A DNA stretch of 54,483 nt from Akkermansia sp. (GTDB lineage Bacteria; Verrucomicrobiota; Verrucomicrobiia; Verrucomicrobiales; Akkermansiaceae): NCBI GenBank assembly GCA_017415995.1, contig JAFQDN010000015.1:1-54483 (forward strand), read 5' to 3'. Position 1 is the first letter of the stretch, and each line of letters begins with the position of its first letter. The notes under the pieces were generated by a model. It did no database searches, was not told where the DNA came from, and saw nothing but the letters and a program-made list of their open reading frames with translations. The position numbers and the translations under genes are program-made. Below, piece after piece: positions 24,864-33,741 of this stretch.

Positions 24864-25822
24864 GTACGCAAACTCGAGACGCATATTGGGATTGCAACCG
24901 CGCAGTTCTTATGTGGTTGGTGGTGCTGGGGCACAGTATACAATTACTGAATCCTGCCCATTTTTTTGAGCACCCCGTATTTAAGGTGATTTACATGTTC
25001 CATGTACCCTTATTCATGTGGATAAGCGGATATTTTGCCCTGAACAGCATCAAAAAATCCGGTCTAAAAATTATTTCAAGGCGAGGAACACAATTTTTAT
25101 TGCCTATATTTACGCTGGGAACGCTACAGGCAATTATGTCCGTATGCCAGGGGCGCAGCGACCTGACGCATATACTTTTCTCATACCACTGCATGTGGTT
25201 CTTGTGGAGTTTGTTTGAGTGTTTTGTGTTTGCAACACTCATGCAAACATTGCGTCACCCTGTATGGAAACTCACCACGGCAATACTTCCCATCATACTT
25301 TCCGTCTACACTCCAACCTACATACCCTATGGGTCCTACCTGAGTTTTGTATGGCCGTTTTTCATACTCGGCATGTATTGCAGACACAAAAAGCTCACCT
25401 CCGAGCACATTAACCTAAAATGGCTTATCGCCCTACCGGCTGCAATAGCAATTTTTTTTGCATACCGCAGTAATTGGTACATGTACCTGAGTCCTCTCAG
25501 CATGAATCTCAACTCCGTCGGTATATGGTTATTCCGAATAGCAGCTGCTGTATGCAGCGGGGCCGTATTTTTGGCAGTCATGAAATACCTCCCGCTTAAA
25601 ATGCCCGCAAAAATAGGAACGGCAACATTGGGTATTTATGTGCTGCAATCGGGATTTTTCAGTGTGGCAGCAAAACTACGAATACCGGACGAGCTCACGA
25701 ACACGGCCATGATGATAGCATTATCCCTCATCATCTTTATCGGGGCGTACTTCTTCTACAAAGCGACTTGCAAAATACGGATTTTCAGTCTGCTGCTGTA
25801 CGGCTCAAGAGCCGTTGAATAA
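24860..25822 (+). CDS. Acyltransferase family 3 membrane protein
   Basis: The 320-residue protein has about ten membrane helices and the acyltransferase-3 opening (DCNRAVLMWLVVLGHS with the conserved His, then FHVPLFMWISGYFA). Such enzymes acetylate or succinylate sugars of exopolysaccharide or lipopolysaccharide. ATGA overlap with the glycosyltransferase gene supports a joint role in making one surface glycan. The stop lies 6 nt from the stop of the convergent GT2 gene. Confidence 0.85.
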   Translation: MSTQTRDAYWDCNRAVLMWLVVLGHSIQLLNPAHFFEHPVFKVIYMFHVPLFMWISGYFALNSIKKSGLKIISRRGTQFLLPIFTLGTLQAIMSVCQGRSDLTHILFSYHCMWFLWSLFECFVFATLMQTLRHPVWKLTTAILPIILSVYTPTYIPYGSYLSFVWPFFILGMYCRHKKLTSEHINLKWLIALPAAIAIFFAYRSNWYMYLSPLSMNLNSVGIWLFRIAAAVCSGAVFLAVMKYLPLKMPAKIGTATLGIYVLQSGFFSVAAKLRIPDELTNTAMMIALSLIIFIGAYFFYKATCKIRIFSLLLYGSRAVE

Positions 25823-25828
25823 TGCAGG

Positions 25829-26716
25829 TTAGCTTTCCCCCTGCACGCGGCAGCCCCAATGGGGTGTGGGGTGTTTGATGGAGATGGAGGTGCGCTGCTC
25901 CTCGCCCGGCATGAAGAGGGCATATGAACGCGGGGAGGTACAGAAAAAATCACGCAGACGGCGTTTGAGGTTGCACCAACGGTAGGCGAAACCATGCCGT
26001 TTGGAAACATACCAAGGTAAAACAGAACAAAGCTCCGCCCACTCACGCCGCGAGGTCTCCGTCCACGCCAAATTTGAACCGGTTACGGTAAAAGTACCGG
26101 TAATCAGCTCCGGCAACACTAAAAAACGGGGGCTATAATTCACCAAGTCGCGGTAAAACGCCACGTCCGCAATAGCACGCCAGCGTGTATCAAAACGTAT
26201 GTTATGGCGCACAAAGGGCTCAGCACGGTGAAAACAGGAGCAGGTGATAATTTCACACACAGTGCAGCTGGTCCACTTGTGTGGCATAATCGGCCTGCGG
26301 TGGCATATATAACGGCTTTCCGCATCAACGATAATGTACGTCCCCAATGCGACATCAGCCTCAGGATGGCTCAGGAAGGCCTCTGCCACGCCTTTGAGTG
26401 CTCCGGGTAGGTATTGTTCATCACTGTTGAGATGAGCGGTTACATCCGCATCTGAGGGCATTTTTGACCACGCCAAGTTAATAGCATCATACATACCTGC
26501 ATCTTTGGAGCTCTCAAAGGTAAACACATAGCCCGGAGTATTGGCATGAGCAGCTTGCCACTCACGCAGCCAATCAGCAGAGCCATCCTTAGATGCGCCA
26601 TCCTGCACATGATGGTGTACCTGCACCCCCTCCGAGGCTTGATCCGCAACGGAGCGAACGCACCGCTGCAGCCAGCCGAGGGCATTGAATGTGGGGGTAA
26701 CAATGTAAAACTTCAT
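25829..26716 (-). CDS. Glycosyltransferase family 2
   Basis: The 295-residue protein has the GT-A opening MKFYIVTPTFNALGWLQRCV, the VQDGASKDGS nucleotide-sugar motif, and SSKDAGMYDAINLAW with a following HLNSDEQYLPGAL, in which the D-x-D equivalent is replaced by NSDE. It resembles WcaA-type sugar transferases that act on surface polysaccharides. The start at 26716 is fixed by a promoter 12 nt upstream; a longer frame from 26767 would cross that promoter. Confidence 0.85.
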   Translation of the reverse strand: MKFYIVTPTFNALGWLQRCVRSVADQASEGVQVHHHVQDGASKDGSADWLREWQAAHANTPGYVFTFESSKDAGMYDAINLAWSKMPSDADVTAHLNSDEQYLPGALKGVAEAFLSHPEADVALGTYIIVDAESRYICHRRPIMPHKWTSCTVCEIITCSCFHRAEPFVRHNIRFDTRWRAIADVAFYRDLVNYSPRFLVLPELITGTFTVTGSNLAWTETSRREWAELCSVLPWYVSKRHGFAYRWCNLKRRLRDFFCTSPRSYALFMPGEEQRTSISIKHPTPHWGCRVQGES

Positions 26717-26728
26717 GGTACGGGGGTT

Positions 26729-26756
26729 ATTATACCATCCGCAGAAGGAATGGCAA
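26729..26756 (-). promoter_or_regulatory. GT2 gene promoter
   Basis: On the minus strand TTGCCA, 16 bp, TATAAT, 12 nt before the ATG at 26716. The -35 box directly abuts the T-run of the sdh terminator. Confidence 0.7.
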
Positions 26757-26792
26757 GAAAAAACCATCGGAGAGCCGAGGCGCTCCGATGGT
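26757..26792 (-). terminator. Terminator of the sdh operon
   Basis: Read on the minus strand, a perfect 10-bp stem (ACCATCGGAG/CTCCGATGGT, 10-base loop) is followed by TTTTTT. It lies 24 bp after the sdhB stop codon. Confidence 0.85.
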
Positions 26793-26815
26793 GAAGATGT
26801 GACTCAGGCGAGCTA

Positions 26816-27583
26816 TCAGGAGAATACGCCGAATGCTTCGGAAGCGCAGGCGAGCATGTAGTCGCGGTTGAGCTTGGCGATATTGTCCACGCTGATACCC
26901 TTGGGGCAAGCAGCCTCGCACTCGTAGAGGTTGGTGCAGTTACCGAAGCCAAGGGCATCCATCTGGCGCACCATGGCAAGAACGCGCTTGTTCTTCTCCG
27001 GGTGACCCTGGGGCAGCAGATTAAGGTGAGCAGCCTTGGCAGAGGTGAAGAGCATGGCAGCGCTGTTTTTGCAGCTGGCCACACAAGCACCGCAACCGAT
27101 GCATGCCGCAGCGTCAAACGCGGCATCAGCCGTCTTCTTGCGTACGGGCATGTTATTGGCATTCGGAGCAGCACCTGTGCGCACATCCACGAAACCGCCG
27201 GCAGCAATGATGCTATCCAACGCGGTACGGTCTACCACGAGGTCACGCAGCAGCGGGAAAGCAGCAGCACGGAAGGGCTCAATCCAGATGGTATCACCAT
27301 CCTTGAACTGGCGCATGTGCAGCTGGCAGGTCGTGACTTTCTTACCACCGTGGGGAACGCCGTTAATGGTAAGAGAGCACATACCGCAAATACCCTCGCG
27401 GCAGTCGTGGTCAAAGTGGATGGGCTCTTTGCCCTCGTGAACAAGCTCCTCATTCACGATGTCGAGCATCTCGAGGAAGGAAGCTTCATCCGGGATGTTC
27501 TTCGCCTTGTAGGTCTCGATGCGGCCCTGAGCCTCAGCAGACTCCTGACGCCAAACCTTGAGCGTAAGATTAAGATTAGCCAT
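26816..27583 (-). CDS. sdhB: Succinate dehydrogenase iron-sulfur subunit
   Basis: The 255-residue subunit passes electrons from the flavoprotein to the membrane quinone. Its three cluster motifs are visible: the [2Fe-2S] site [10 protein letters not shown] with a later C in VTTCQ, the [4Fe-4S] site [11 protein letters not shown], and the [3Fe-4S]-type site [12 protein letters not shown]. It is the last gene of the sdhC-sdhA-sdhB operon, 35 nt after sdhA, and is followed by a strong terminator. Confidence 0.95.
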   Translation of the reverse strand: MANLNLTLKVWRQESAEAQGRIETYKAKNIPDEASFLEMLDIVNEELVHEGKEPIHFDHDCREGICGMCSLTINGVPHGGKKVTTCQLHMRQFKDGDTIWIEPFRAAAFPLLRDLVVDRTALDSIIAAGGFVDVRTGAAPNANNMPVRKKTADAAFDAAACIGCGACVASCKNSAAMLFTSAKAAHLNLLPQGHPEKNKRVLAMVRQMDALGFGNCTNLYECEAACPKGISVDNIAKLNRDYMLACASEAFGVFS

Positions 27584-27618
27584 AATAGTGTATGAAATTT
27601 AGAGTTTGGAACGTGTCT

Positions 27619-29583
27619 TTACTTGTAGGAACGGATGGCCAGGTGTACGGTATCGAACGTGAGCGGCTCCTTGTGCAGAACCGGCAACTCGCCCGTGCCT
27701 TTGTACTCCCAACATGCCACGTAGGCAAAGTTAGCATCATCGCGCTTAGCTTCACCGTCTGCCAGTTGGTGCTCCAGACGGAAGTGTGCACCGCAGGACT
27801 CCTCACGGTTGAGCGCATCATAGCAAAGCACCTCAGCAAAATCGAGGAAAGCAGCTACGCGCCAAGCCTTCTCGAGCTCCTGATTCATACCTTCTGCGCT
27901 GCCGACCACCTTAACATTGGTCCAGAACTCCTCGCGGATGGCCGGAATCTTCTCGATAGCGTCCATGAGGGACTCCTTGGTACGGCCCATGCCGACATCC
28001 TCCCACACAAGCTTACCGAGCTCGCGGTGAATTTCATCGGGGGTCTTGGTACCCTTAACATCCATCATCTTTTGGATACGAGCCTTCACCTCATCCTCAG
28101 TAGCCTTGAACTCGGGAGCAGCCGTAGTGATGCTGCCGGGTTTCTGAGTGGTAAGGTACGTGGGGAGCGTAGCGGGGATGACGAAATAACCGTCGGAAAG
28201 GCCCTGCATGAGAGCGGAAGCACCAAGGCGGTTAGCGCCGTGGTCAGAGAAGTTAGCCTCACCGAGCACATGCAAACCGGGGATAGAGGACATGAGGTTG
28301 TAGTCCACCCACAGACCACCCATGGTGTAGTGGGAGGCGGGGTAAATCATCATCGGCTGCTCGTGGGGATCCACGTCGGTAATTTCCTCATACATCTCGA
28401 AGAGGTTGCCATACTGACCGTCAATCCACTCCTTACCCATGCGGTTAATGGCATCCTTGAAGTCCAAGAACACGCCGCGGCCGGTATTGGCAACACCGCG
28501 CTCGTCGTCACAAGCCTCCTTAGCGGCACGGGAAGAGATATCGCGCGGAGCCAAGTTACCGAAAGAGGGATACTTGCGCTCCAAGTAGTAGTCGCGGTCA
28601 TTCTCCGCAACATCGGAGGGCTTCATCTCACCCTTACGAATCTTGGCAGCGACCTCACGGCTCTTGGGCACCCAAATACGGCCATCGTTACGCAGAGACT
28701 CGGACATAAGAGTCAGCTTGCTCTGGTAATCACCCTTAACCGGGATGCAGGTGGGGTGAATCTGGGTGAAGCAGGGATTAGCGAAGTATGCACCGCGCTT
28801 CCAACAAGCGCAGGCAGCACCCACGTTACAACCCATAGCGTTGGTGGAAAGGAAGAACACACGGCCGTAGCCGCCGGTTGCAAGAAGAACGGTATCACCG
28901 GCATAGCTCTTAATCTCACCGGTCACCATATCACGCACCACAATACCCTTAGCGTGGCCATCAACCACAACAAGGTCCATCATTTCCGTGCGCGGGTGCA
29001 TCTCGATGTGCCCTTTGCCGATTTCTTTCTCCATGGCTTGGTAGCAACCGAGCAGCAGCTGCTGACCGGTCTGACCACGGCTATAGAAAGTACGCTTGAG
29101 CTGAGAACCACCGAAGGAGCGGTTATCAAGCAGGCCACCGTATTCGCGACCGAAGGGAACGCCCTGAGCCACACACTGGTTGATAATGTTGCAGGACACC
29201 TCAGCCAAACGGTACACGTTGGCCTCACGGGCACGGAAGTCGCCACCCTTCACGGTATCATAGAACAAGCGGTACACGGAGTCACCGTCATTCTGATAGT
29301 TATGAGCAGCATTCACGCCACCTTGTGCAGCAATGGAGTGAGCACGACGGGGGCTATCCTGGTAGCAGAAGCACTTTACATTGTAGCCGAGCTCTGCAAG
29401 AGTAGCAGCGGCGGAGCCACCGGCAAGGCCGGAACCCACGATGAGAACGGTATACTTACGGCGGTTATTGGGGTTAATGAGCTTAGCCTCGCGCTTGTAT
29501 TTGGTCCACTTCTCTGCGATGGGGCCATCCGGAATGCAGGAATCCGGCATGTAGTCGCTTACGGGAAACTTGATTTCGTTCAT
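27619..29583 (-). CDS. sdhA: Succinate dehydrogenase flavoprotein subunit
   Basis: The 654-residue subunit has the FAD-binding [20 protein letters not shown] and the [17 protein letters not shown] segment that surrounds the covalent flavin histidine (SIAAQGG, preceded by RRAHS). It also has the substrate-site [10 protein letters not shown] region and the HPT-type motif ([11 protein letters not shown]). It oxidises succinate to fumarate, or works in reverse during fermentation. The sequence style, with a long flavoprotein and a single anchor gene, is that of the Bacteroidota/Wolinella SdhCAB-FrdCAB class. I start at the ATG at 29583. Confidence 0.95.
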   Translation of the reverse strand: MNEIKFPVSDYMPDSCIPDGPIAEKWTKYKREAKLINPNNRRKYTVLIVGSGLAGGSAAATLAELGYNVKCFCYQDSPRRAHSIAAQGGVNAAHNYQNDGDSVYRLFYDTVKGGDFRAREANVYRLAEVSCNIINQCVAQGVPFGREYGGLLDNRSFGGSQLKRTFYSRGQTGQQLLLGCYQAMEKEIGKGHIEMHPRTEMMDLVVVDGHAKGIVVRDMVTGEIKSYAGDTVLLATGGYGRVFFLSTNAMGCNVGAACACWKRGAYFANPCFTQIHPTCIPVKGDYQSKLTLMSESLRNDGRIWVPKSREVAAKIRKGEMKPSDVAENDRDYYLERKYPSFGNLAPRDISSRAAKEACDDERGVANTGRGVFLDFKDAINRMGKEWIDGQYGNLFEMYEEITDVDPHEQPMMIYPASHYTMGGLWVDYNLMSSIPGLHVLGEANFSDHGANRLGASALMQGLSDGYFVIPATLPTYLTTQKPGSITTAAPEFKATEDEVKARIQKMMDVKGTKTPDEIHRELGKLVWEDVGMGRTKESLMDAIEKIPAIREEFWTNVKVVGSAEGMNQELEKAWRVAAFLDFAEVLCYDALNREESCGAHFRLEHQLADGEAKRDDANFAYVACWEYKGTGELPVLHKEPLTFDTVHLAIRSYK

Positions 29584-29607
29584 AATCAAAGGTGTATTTG
29601 TAAGGGA

Positions 29608-30279
29608 TTATTTAAGGATACCCAGCATTACGCACACGGGAATGGCAATAAAGCCACCGCACACGGCAATACCGAAAAGGTAGGCAACAATGTTGTAAAG
29701 GGGGCGAACCTTACGCGTGGCAAGACCAAAAGTCTGCAATACGGACTGCAAACCATGGCGCACGTGCATGAAAAGGCAGCAAATGGCTACAATGTAGAAC
29801 AGAGAGCACATGGGATCCTGGAATGCAGCAATGATGTGATTGTAGCAATCATGCGGGTCGCCATTGAAAGTAAGCTGCCAGAGGTGGAATACGGCAAAGC
29901 AGAGAATCATAATACCGGTAATCACCATAGTACGGGAAGAGAGAGTCGCCTTGAGGGTATTCTCCTTGCGGTAGTGAGTGCGGGCATTGTAGTTCTCATA
30001 CTTGAGCACCAGAGTAAGCACAATGTGAACAAGAGCCACGGCCAGCAAGCCCAAACGAATGGACCAGAGAAGCCAGGCAGGCATTGAGTGCAAACCTGTT
30101 GCGTAATGATTAATCCAGGAGGTACCACCCTCCGCAACATCACCACCGAAAATGGTAAGATTGCCGGCAAGGTGTCCCACCAGGAAGAGGAGGAGACACG
30201 ATCCTGTCAGAGCTACAATGATTTTGCGCCCGATGGAGGACGTGACGAATTTGCATGCTGTCGTGATAATATCGTTCAT
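29608..30279 (-). CDS. sdhC: Succinate dehydrogenase cytochrome b subunit
   Basis: The 223-residue membrane subunit has five helices in the manner of the type B anchor of Wolinella and Bacillus (one gene, two haems b). Candidate haem ligands are seen in LVGHLAGN, WINHYATGLHSMP, LVHIVLT, FHLWQ and MHVRHGLQS. The start at 30279 is set by the conserved opening (TSSIGRKIIVALTGSCL) and the promoter further upstream. It is the first gene of the operon. Confidence 0.93.
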   Translation of the reverse strand: MNDIITTACKFVTSSIGRKIIVALTGSCLLLFLVGHLAGNLTIFGGDVAEGGTSWINHYATGLHSMPAWLLWSIRLGLLAVALVHIVLTLVLKYENYNARTHYRKENTLKATLSSRTMVITGIMILCFAVFHLWQLTFNGDPHDCYNHIIAAFQDPMCSLFYIVAICCLFMHVRHGLQSVLQTFGLATRKVRPLYNIVAYLFGIAVCGGFIAIPVCVMLGILK

Positions 30280-30308
30280 AAGTGCAATAACGTCTCTTTG
30301 CGCCCAAT

Positions 30309-30337
30309 ACTCTACCCCATTCCACAGCAAAAATCAA
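30309..30337 (-). promoter_or_regulatory. sdhCAB promoter
   Basis: On the minus strand TTGATT, 17 bp, TAGAGT. The leader of about 23 nt has no clear Shine-Dalgarno. Confidence 0.6.
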
Positions 30338-30370
30338 GCACCAATACGATTTTGAGTGCTAAAAAATGCT

Positions 30371-30994
30371 TTAAGGCAGCAAAAGCAGTATAGCAAAAAG
30401 AGCCAAGAGGAGCGCAAAGAGCGCATCTATCGTCTTGGTGTTCTTGACATAGCAATCCCGAAGGGGAGGCAACTGCAACAAAGCCGACCACATGCACCAG
30501 CCGAGCATGCCGGACAGAGTAAGAGCAACCATCAACACCGGAGCATACCAAACACAGCCCGCATATTGTTGCAATGAGCCGGCACTGAGAGTCAGGATGA
30601 AGAGCATACACTTCGGATTGAGAATATTGCAGAGAAAGCCCTGCAGCAAGAGAGAGAGGTACGGGAGCAAGGTCTGTTGCTGAACAAAATTCGGCTCATC
30701 GCCCTGCCATTTTTTCGGAAAAATTTTCCACGCGAGGTAAAGCAACCAGACAGCCGCAGCCCAGAGCATATAAAGACTCCAGCTTTGCTGCATAACCCAG
30801 GCCCCGGCATAGCAGGCCACGGCAGCCTGAATCAGAAAGCCCAAACTTATCCCGCAGCCCACGGCAATACCGCCACGGGCACCGCGGGCCAAAGCTGTCC
30901 GGAATACCAAAAACACATCCGGTCCCGGGCTAAGCTGAGAGAAAACCAGCAACCCGCATATAAGAGCTATACTATAGGCGGCATCAGGCATCAT
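30371..30994 (-). CDS. LysE/RhtB family amino acid exporter
   Basis: The 207-residue protein has six hydrophobic segments and the LysE signature LSPGPDVFLVFRTALARGARGG near the N-terminus, then NPKCMLFIL in the middle. It would export amino acids or related compounds. The gene overlaps the 3' end of the upstream HD-domain gene by 11 nt, so both are cotranscribed. Confidence 0.9.
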   Translation of the reverse strand: MMPDAAYSIALICGLLVFSQLSPGPDVFLVFRTALARGARGGIAVGCGISLGFLIQAAVACYAGAWVMQQSWSLYMLWAAAVWLLYLAWKIFPKKWQGDEPNFVQQQTLLPYLSLLLQGFLCNILNPKCMLFILTLSAGSLQQYAGCVWYAPVLMVALTLSGMLGWCMWSALLQLPPLRDCYVKNTKTIDALFALLLALFAILLLLP

Positions 30995-32021
30995 CCTGTG
31001 AGGAATATGGAGTTAAAGGCAGAACAGCATTACCGAGCAGGCCGAATTTTCTTTGCCGAATCGTCGGAGAAAGAGAAGCGGAAGTTTCATACGTACTGCG
31101 GAACATTTCCATTTTAGCGTCAATATTATCCGCGTGGTGCAGCACCATCGCTTCCGGAGTTTTCGGGACCACGGGAGAGCCGTACTCCAACACACCGTGG
31201 TGAGCGGCAATCAGGTGCAACAAGTGTAGGCGCACTTGCTCCGTTGAAGGATGGAGAGCTTTCCACTCAGCGCGTTTTTCGGGAGTACAAACGGATTGCC
31301 ACAGTTTATTAACGATTTCAATACCGATAGAAATGTGCCCCATGAGCTCACCCATATCCGAGTATTCAACCCCGAAGCCCTGCTCCGGGCAACCGGTTTC
31401 CCACATTTTACCGCAATCATGAAAAAGCGCACCGGCCAGCACCAAATCTCTGTTAATATGCTGATAAGCAGTACAAATGGCAGCTGCAGCGCGCATCACA
31501 CCCGCCGTGTGCTCCACCAAGCCCCCACGGCGGGCATGGTGCATACCACGAGCGGCAGCTGCGCGGCAAAAACGCTCGGCATGAGCATCCAACAACGCCT
31601 CACCGAGGGCTTTAAGGCGAGGGTCTGCCATACTCTCAACCATGGAATGTATGTACTGCCAATCCTCAGCATGGCGCGCCGCCAACTCTGCGCCACCACT
31701 CAGCAAAGCCTCTTCTTCCTCCGGCGTAAGTGCTCTGAACTCCGGATTCACCATCTCTACCCCGTACTGATTTGCAACCCAATCTGCCGTTATTTCCAAA
31801 GTTGCACCTTCCTGCAGGGCTCGGCATTGAGGATTCCAATACGCATTATCCCAAACCTTAACCACCAGCGTATCCACGGCATCCGCAAACGTCAGCTCCA
31901 AATACGGAGCGCCGGTTTTGGTAGTTTTCTCAACCTTTCCGGTAAATTGCACGGCCACACTACCCTGCACTTTTTCCTCAGTTGCGGCATTTTTCAGTCG
32001 GATGATAGTATCGTATCTCAC
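30984..32021 (-). CDS. OB-fold/HD-domain protein, YhaM-like 3'-5' exonuclease
   Basis: The 345-residue protein has an N-terminal OB fold (residues 1-100, GKVEKTTKTGAPYLELTF and VKVWDNAYW) and a C-terminal HD phosphohydrolase domain. The metal ligands appear in order: HTAGVMR, FHDCGK, AHHGVLEYG and HHADNIDAKM. This is the order of YhaM/CBF1, a 3'-5' exoribonuclease of Gram-positive bacteria, with slight differences. The start is a leaderless GTG that follows the -10 box by 6 nt. Confidence 0.85.
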   Translation of the reverse strand: MRYDTIIRLKNAATEEKVQGSVAVQFTGKVEKTTKTGAPYLELTFADAVDTLVVKVWDNAYWNPQCRALQEGATLEITADWVANQYGVEMVNPEFRALTPEEEEALLSGGAELAARHAEDWQYIHSMVESMADPRLKALGEALLDAHAERFCRAAAARGMHHARRGGLVEHTAGVMRAAAAICTAYQHINRDLVLAGALFHDCGKMWETGCPEQGFGVEYSDMGELMGHISIGIEIVNKLWQSVCTPEKRAEWKALHPSTEQVRLHLLHLIAAHHGVLEYGSPVVPKTPEAMVLHHADNIDAKMEMFRSTYETSASLSPTIRQRKFGLLGNAVLPLTPYSSQDDA

Positions 32022-32027
32022 GCGGGC

Positions 32028-32056
32028 ATTTTACTCTTCATCACGGGCACTGTCAA
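32028..32056 (-). promoter_or_regulatory. Promoter of the HD-exonuclease/LysE operon, leaderless GTG
   Basis: On the minus strand TTGACA, 17 bp, TAAAAT, 6 nt before the GTG at 32021. With this spacing the first transcribed base should be at or next to the start codon. Confidence 0.8.
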
Positions 32057-32104
32057 TACCTGATGCAGAGATGACGGCTCGAACCTACTTTACACCTGTA
32101 GCGC

Positions 32105-32136
32105 AAACACCCCGCAGAGTAAACTGCGGGGTGTTT
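32105..32136. terminator. Terminator-like hairpin after trxA
   Basis: A perfect 13-bp stem (32105-32117 with 32124-32136) with a six-base loop lies 26 bp after the trxA stop. On the minus strand the T-tail is short (GTTT), but the long GC-rich stem makes termination likely. Confidence 0.7.
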
Positions 32137-32162
32137 ATGTAAATATACTGACTGTAGAAGAA

Positions 32163-32483
32163 TCAGGCGCAGGCGTTGCGCAGCTTGTTAAGGATGTTAT
32201 CCTTAGAAGTAGCACCTACAACGCGATCCACCTCTTCACCGTTTTTGATGAAGACAAGCGTGGGCACATTGCGCACATTGAAACGGCGAGCAAGCTCTGC
32301 AGCCTGATCCACATCTACCTTAGCAACCTTTGCAACGGAAGCCATTTCCGTGGCGACTTGGTCGATGATGGGGGAAATCATCTTACACGGACCGCACCAA
32401 GTTGCCCAGAAGTCGAGTAGAACGGGAACAGGAGACTTGAGAACCTCCTCCTCGTAATTGCTGTCTGTAATCTGTAATGCCAT
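32163..32483 (-). CDS. trxA: Thioredoxin
   Basis: The 106-residue protein has the active site FWATWCGPCKM (Cys-Gly-Pro-Cys), the cis-proline loop NVRNVPTLVFI and the usual length. It reduces disulfides in the cytoplasm. It lies 45 nt after the Pro/Ala-rich membrane protein gene, probably in the same transcript. I saw no thioredoxin reductase nearby. Confidence 0.95.
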   Translation of the reverse strand: MALQITDSNYEEEVLKSPVPVLLDFWATWCGPCKMISPIIDQVATEMASVAKVAKVDVDQAAELARRFNVRNVPTLVFIKNGEEVDRVVGATSKDNILNKLRNACA

Positions 32484-32528
32484 AGTAACTTCTTAGATTG
32501 GGGTTAGAGCGATTTTGTTGAAAAAAAC

Positions 32529-33611
32529 TTACTCTTCAGACTCGGAATCCTCGGTTTCTTCAGAATCTTCAGTTTCTTCGGAATCCCCGGCATCTTCAGA
32601 GGCAGGCTCCTCTTCCTCAGAGTCGGTCTCATCCTCAGCGTCCTCGGAATCTGCACTATCAGAATCAGCAGAGGAGGAAGCGCCGGCAGAGGCGGCAGCA
32701 GCCTTGGGCTCACCGAACATATACTCCGAGGTACGGTTGGGAACCTGATCCGTCAAGTAAAGCACAACTATCGCACCGAGAGCAACCAGCACGGAGAGAA
32801 TGCTGACCACCAAAAGTACCGGACTGGGTTTTGCGGGTTCCTCATCCTCAACCGGAGCAGCCTTACCGAAGCCGGCAGGCTTAGTGAAACCGGCAGGTTT
32901 CGTGAAGCCGGAGGGCTTACCAACCGGAGCCGTAGCCGTGGGCATAGCCATGGTAGGCGCACCTGCCGGCTTGGCGGCCGGAGTGGGCTGAGCAGGCTTG
33001 GTGGCAGGCACCGGAGCACCGGTAGAAGGTGCAGGCTTGGGAGCTCCGGGCGTTGCAGGACGCGCAGGAACACCGAGCGGAATGGTGGGAGAGGTCTTGG
33101 GGGCACCGGGAGCAGCCGGAGCGGAAGGCTTGGGAGCAACCGGAGCAGAGGGCTTAGGAGCACCGGGAGCTACCGGGGGTTTAGGAGCAGCCAAAGGTAC
33201 AGTAGTGGCAGCCGGGCGCGACGGAGCTACGGGAGCAGCCGGAGCTGCTGCGGGACGCGGAGGCATAGGACGCGTAGGCGCAGCGGGAGAACCGGATGAT
33301 GCCGGGGGCATAGGAGCCACAGGTGCAGACGGAGCCACAGGCTTAGGCATAGTAACCGGCACAGGAGCAGGCGCCTTGGGAGGCATAGGAGCCACGGGAG
33401 CAGACGGAGCCACAGGCTTGGGCATAGGAGCCACGGGAGCGGACGGAGCCACCGGCTTGGGCAAGGGAGCCACAGGCGCAGACGGGGCTACGGGCTTAGG
33501 CAGAGGAGCCACGGGCGCAGCGCTCGGAGCCGGGCGCTGAGGCATCGGAATCACGGGGGCCGCAGGGGCTCCCGGGCGAACTGGCGAAGGGGGCGGAGGA
33601 GGTGTACTCAT
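32529..33611 (-). CDS. Pro/Ala-rich single-span membrane protein with acidic tail
   Basis: The 360-residue protein has three parts. Residues 1-262 are almost entirely Pro, Ala, Val, Lys and Met in a disordered style, with four copies of the 13-residue unit PKPVAPSAPVAPM/L (38-50, 51-63, 64-76, 89-101) and a GFTKPAGFTKPAGF run near 235-248. Residues 264-286 form one membrane helix (VLLVVSILSVLVALGAIVVLYL). The last 60 residues are Ser/Asp/Glu-only (SEEEEPASED and similar). There is no signal peptide, so the Pro-rich part should be cytoplasmic and the acidic tail outside. The family is unknown; it could be a scaffold across the inner membrane. A weak TTGCAT/TATAAA promoter lies upstream. Confidence 0.7.
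   Translation of the reverse strand: MSTPPPPPSPVRPGAPAAPVIPMPQRPAPSAAPVAPLPKPVAPSAPVAPLPKPVAPSAPVAPMPKPVAPSAPVAPMPPKAPAPVPVTMPKPVAPSAPVAPMPPASSGSPAAPTRPMPPRPAAAPAAPVAPSRPAATTVPLAAPKPPVAPGAPKPSAPVAPKPSAPAAPGAPKTSPTIPLGVPARPATPGAPKPAPSTGAPVPATKPAQPTPAAKPAGAPTMAMPTATAPVGKPSGFTKPAGFTKPAGFGKAAPVEDEEPAKPSPVLLVVSILSVLVALGAIVVLYLTDQVPNRTSEYMFGEPKAAAASAGASSSADSDSADSEDAEDETDSEEEEPASEDAGDSEETEDSEETEDSESEE
33309..33500 (-). repeat. 39-bp tandem repeats coding for PKPVAPSAPVAP units
   Basis: Three contiguous 39-bp units and one separated unit encode the 13-residue repeat in the Pro/Ala-rich protein. Their near identity at DNA level points to recent expansion, and length variation between strains is expected. 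Confidence 0.7.
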
Positions 33612-33741
33612 AACAGTCAGTAAAGTCTATGCCGCCAAAGCGGATTTCTTTTATATTGCACTTTTTTTTCACTAATGCAAGCAGAAAACGCACGGAAGGA
33701 GCATTTTTTCATGAATAAATGCATTTCCGAGGGAAAAAAGG

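Noticed and set aside
27592..30087. An 831-codon open frame on the plus strand across sdhA and sdhC
   Set aside because: It lies antisense to two clearly conserved sdh genes. High-GC codon bias leaves the opposite frame open. No promoter, signal or family motif supports it.
33381..33500. Could the 39-bp repeats be a CRISPR or other noncoding array
   Set aside because: The repeats are directly adjacent without spacers, keep a reading frame and encode a regular Pro-rich peptide.
32998..33540. A collagen-like Gly-rich frame (GATGADGATG units) on the plus strand
   Set aside because: It is the mirror of the Pro/Ala repeats of the minus-strand membrane protein. The real gene has a membrane helix and an operon partner.
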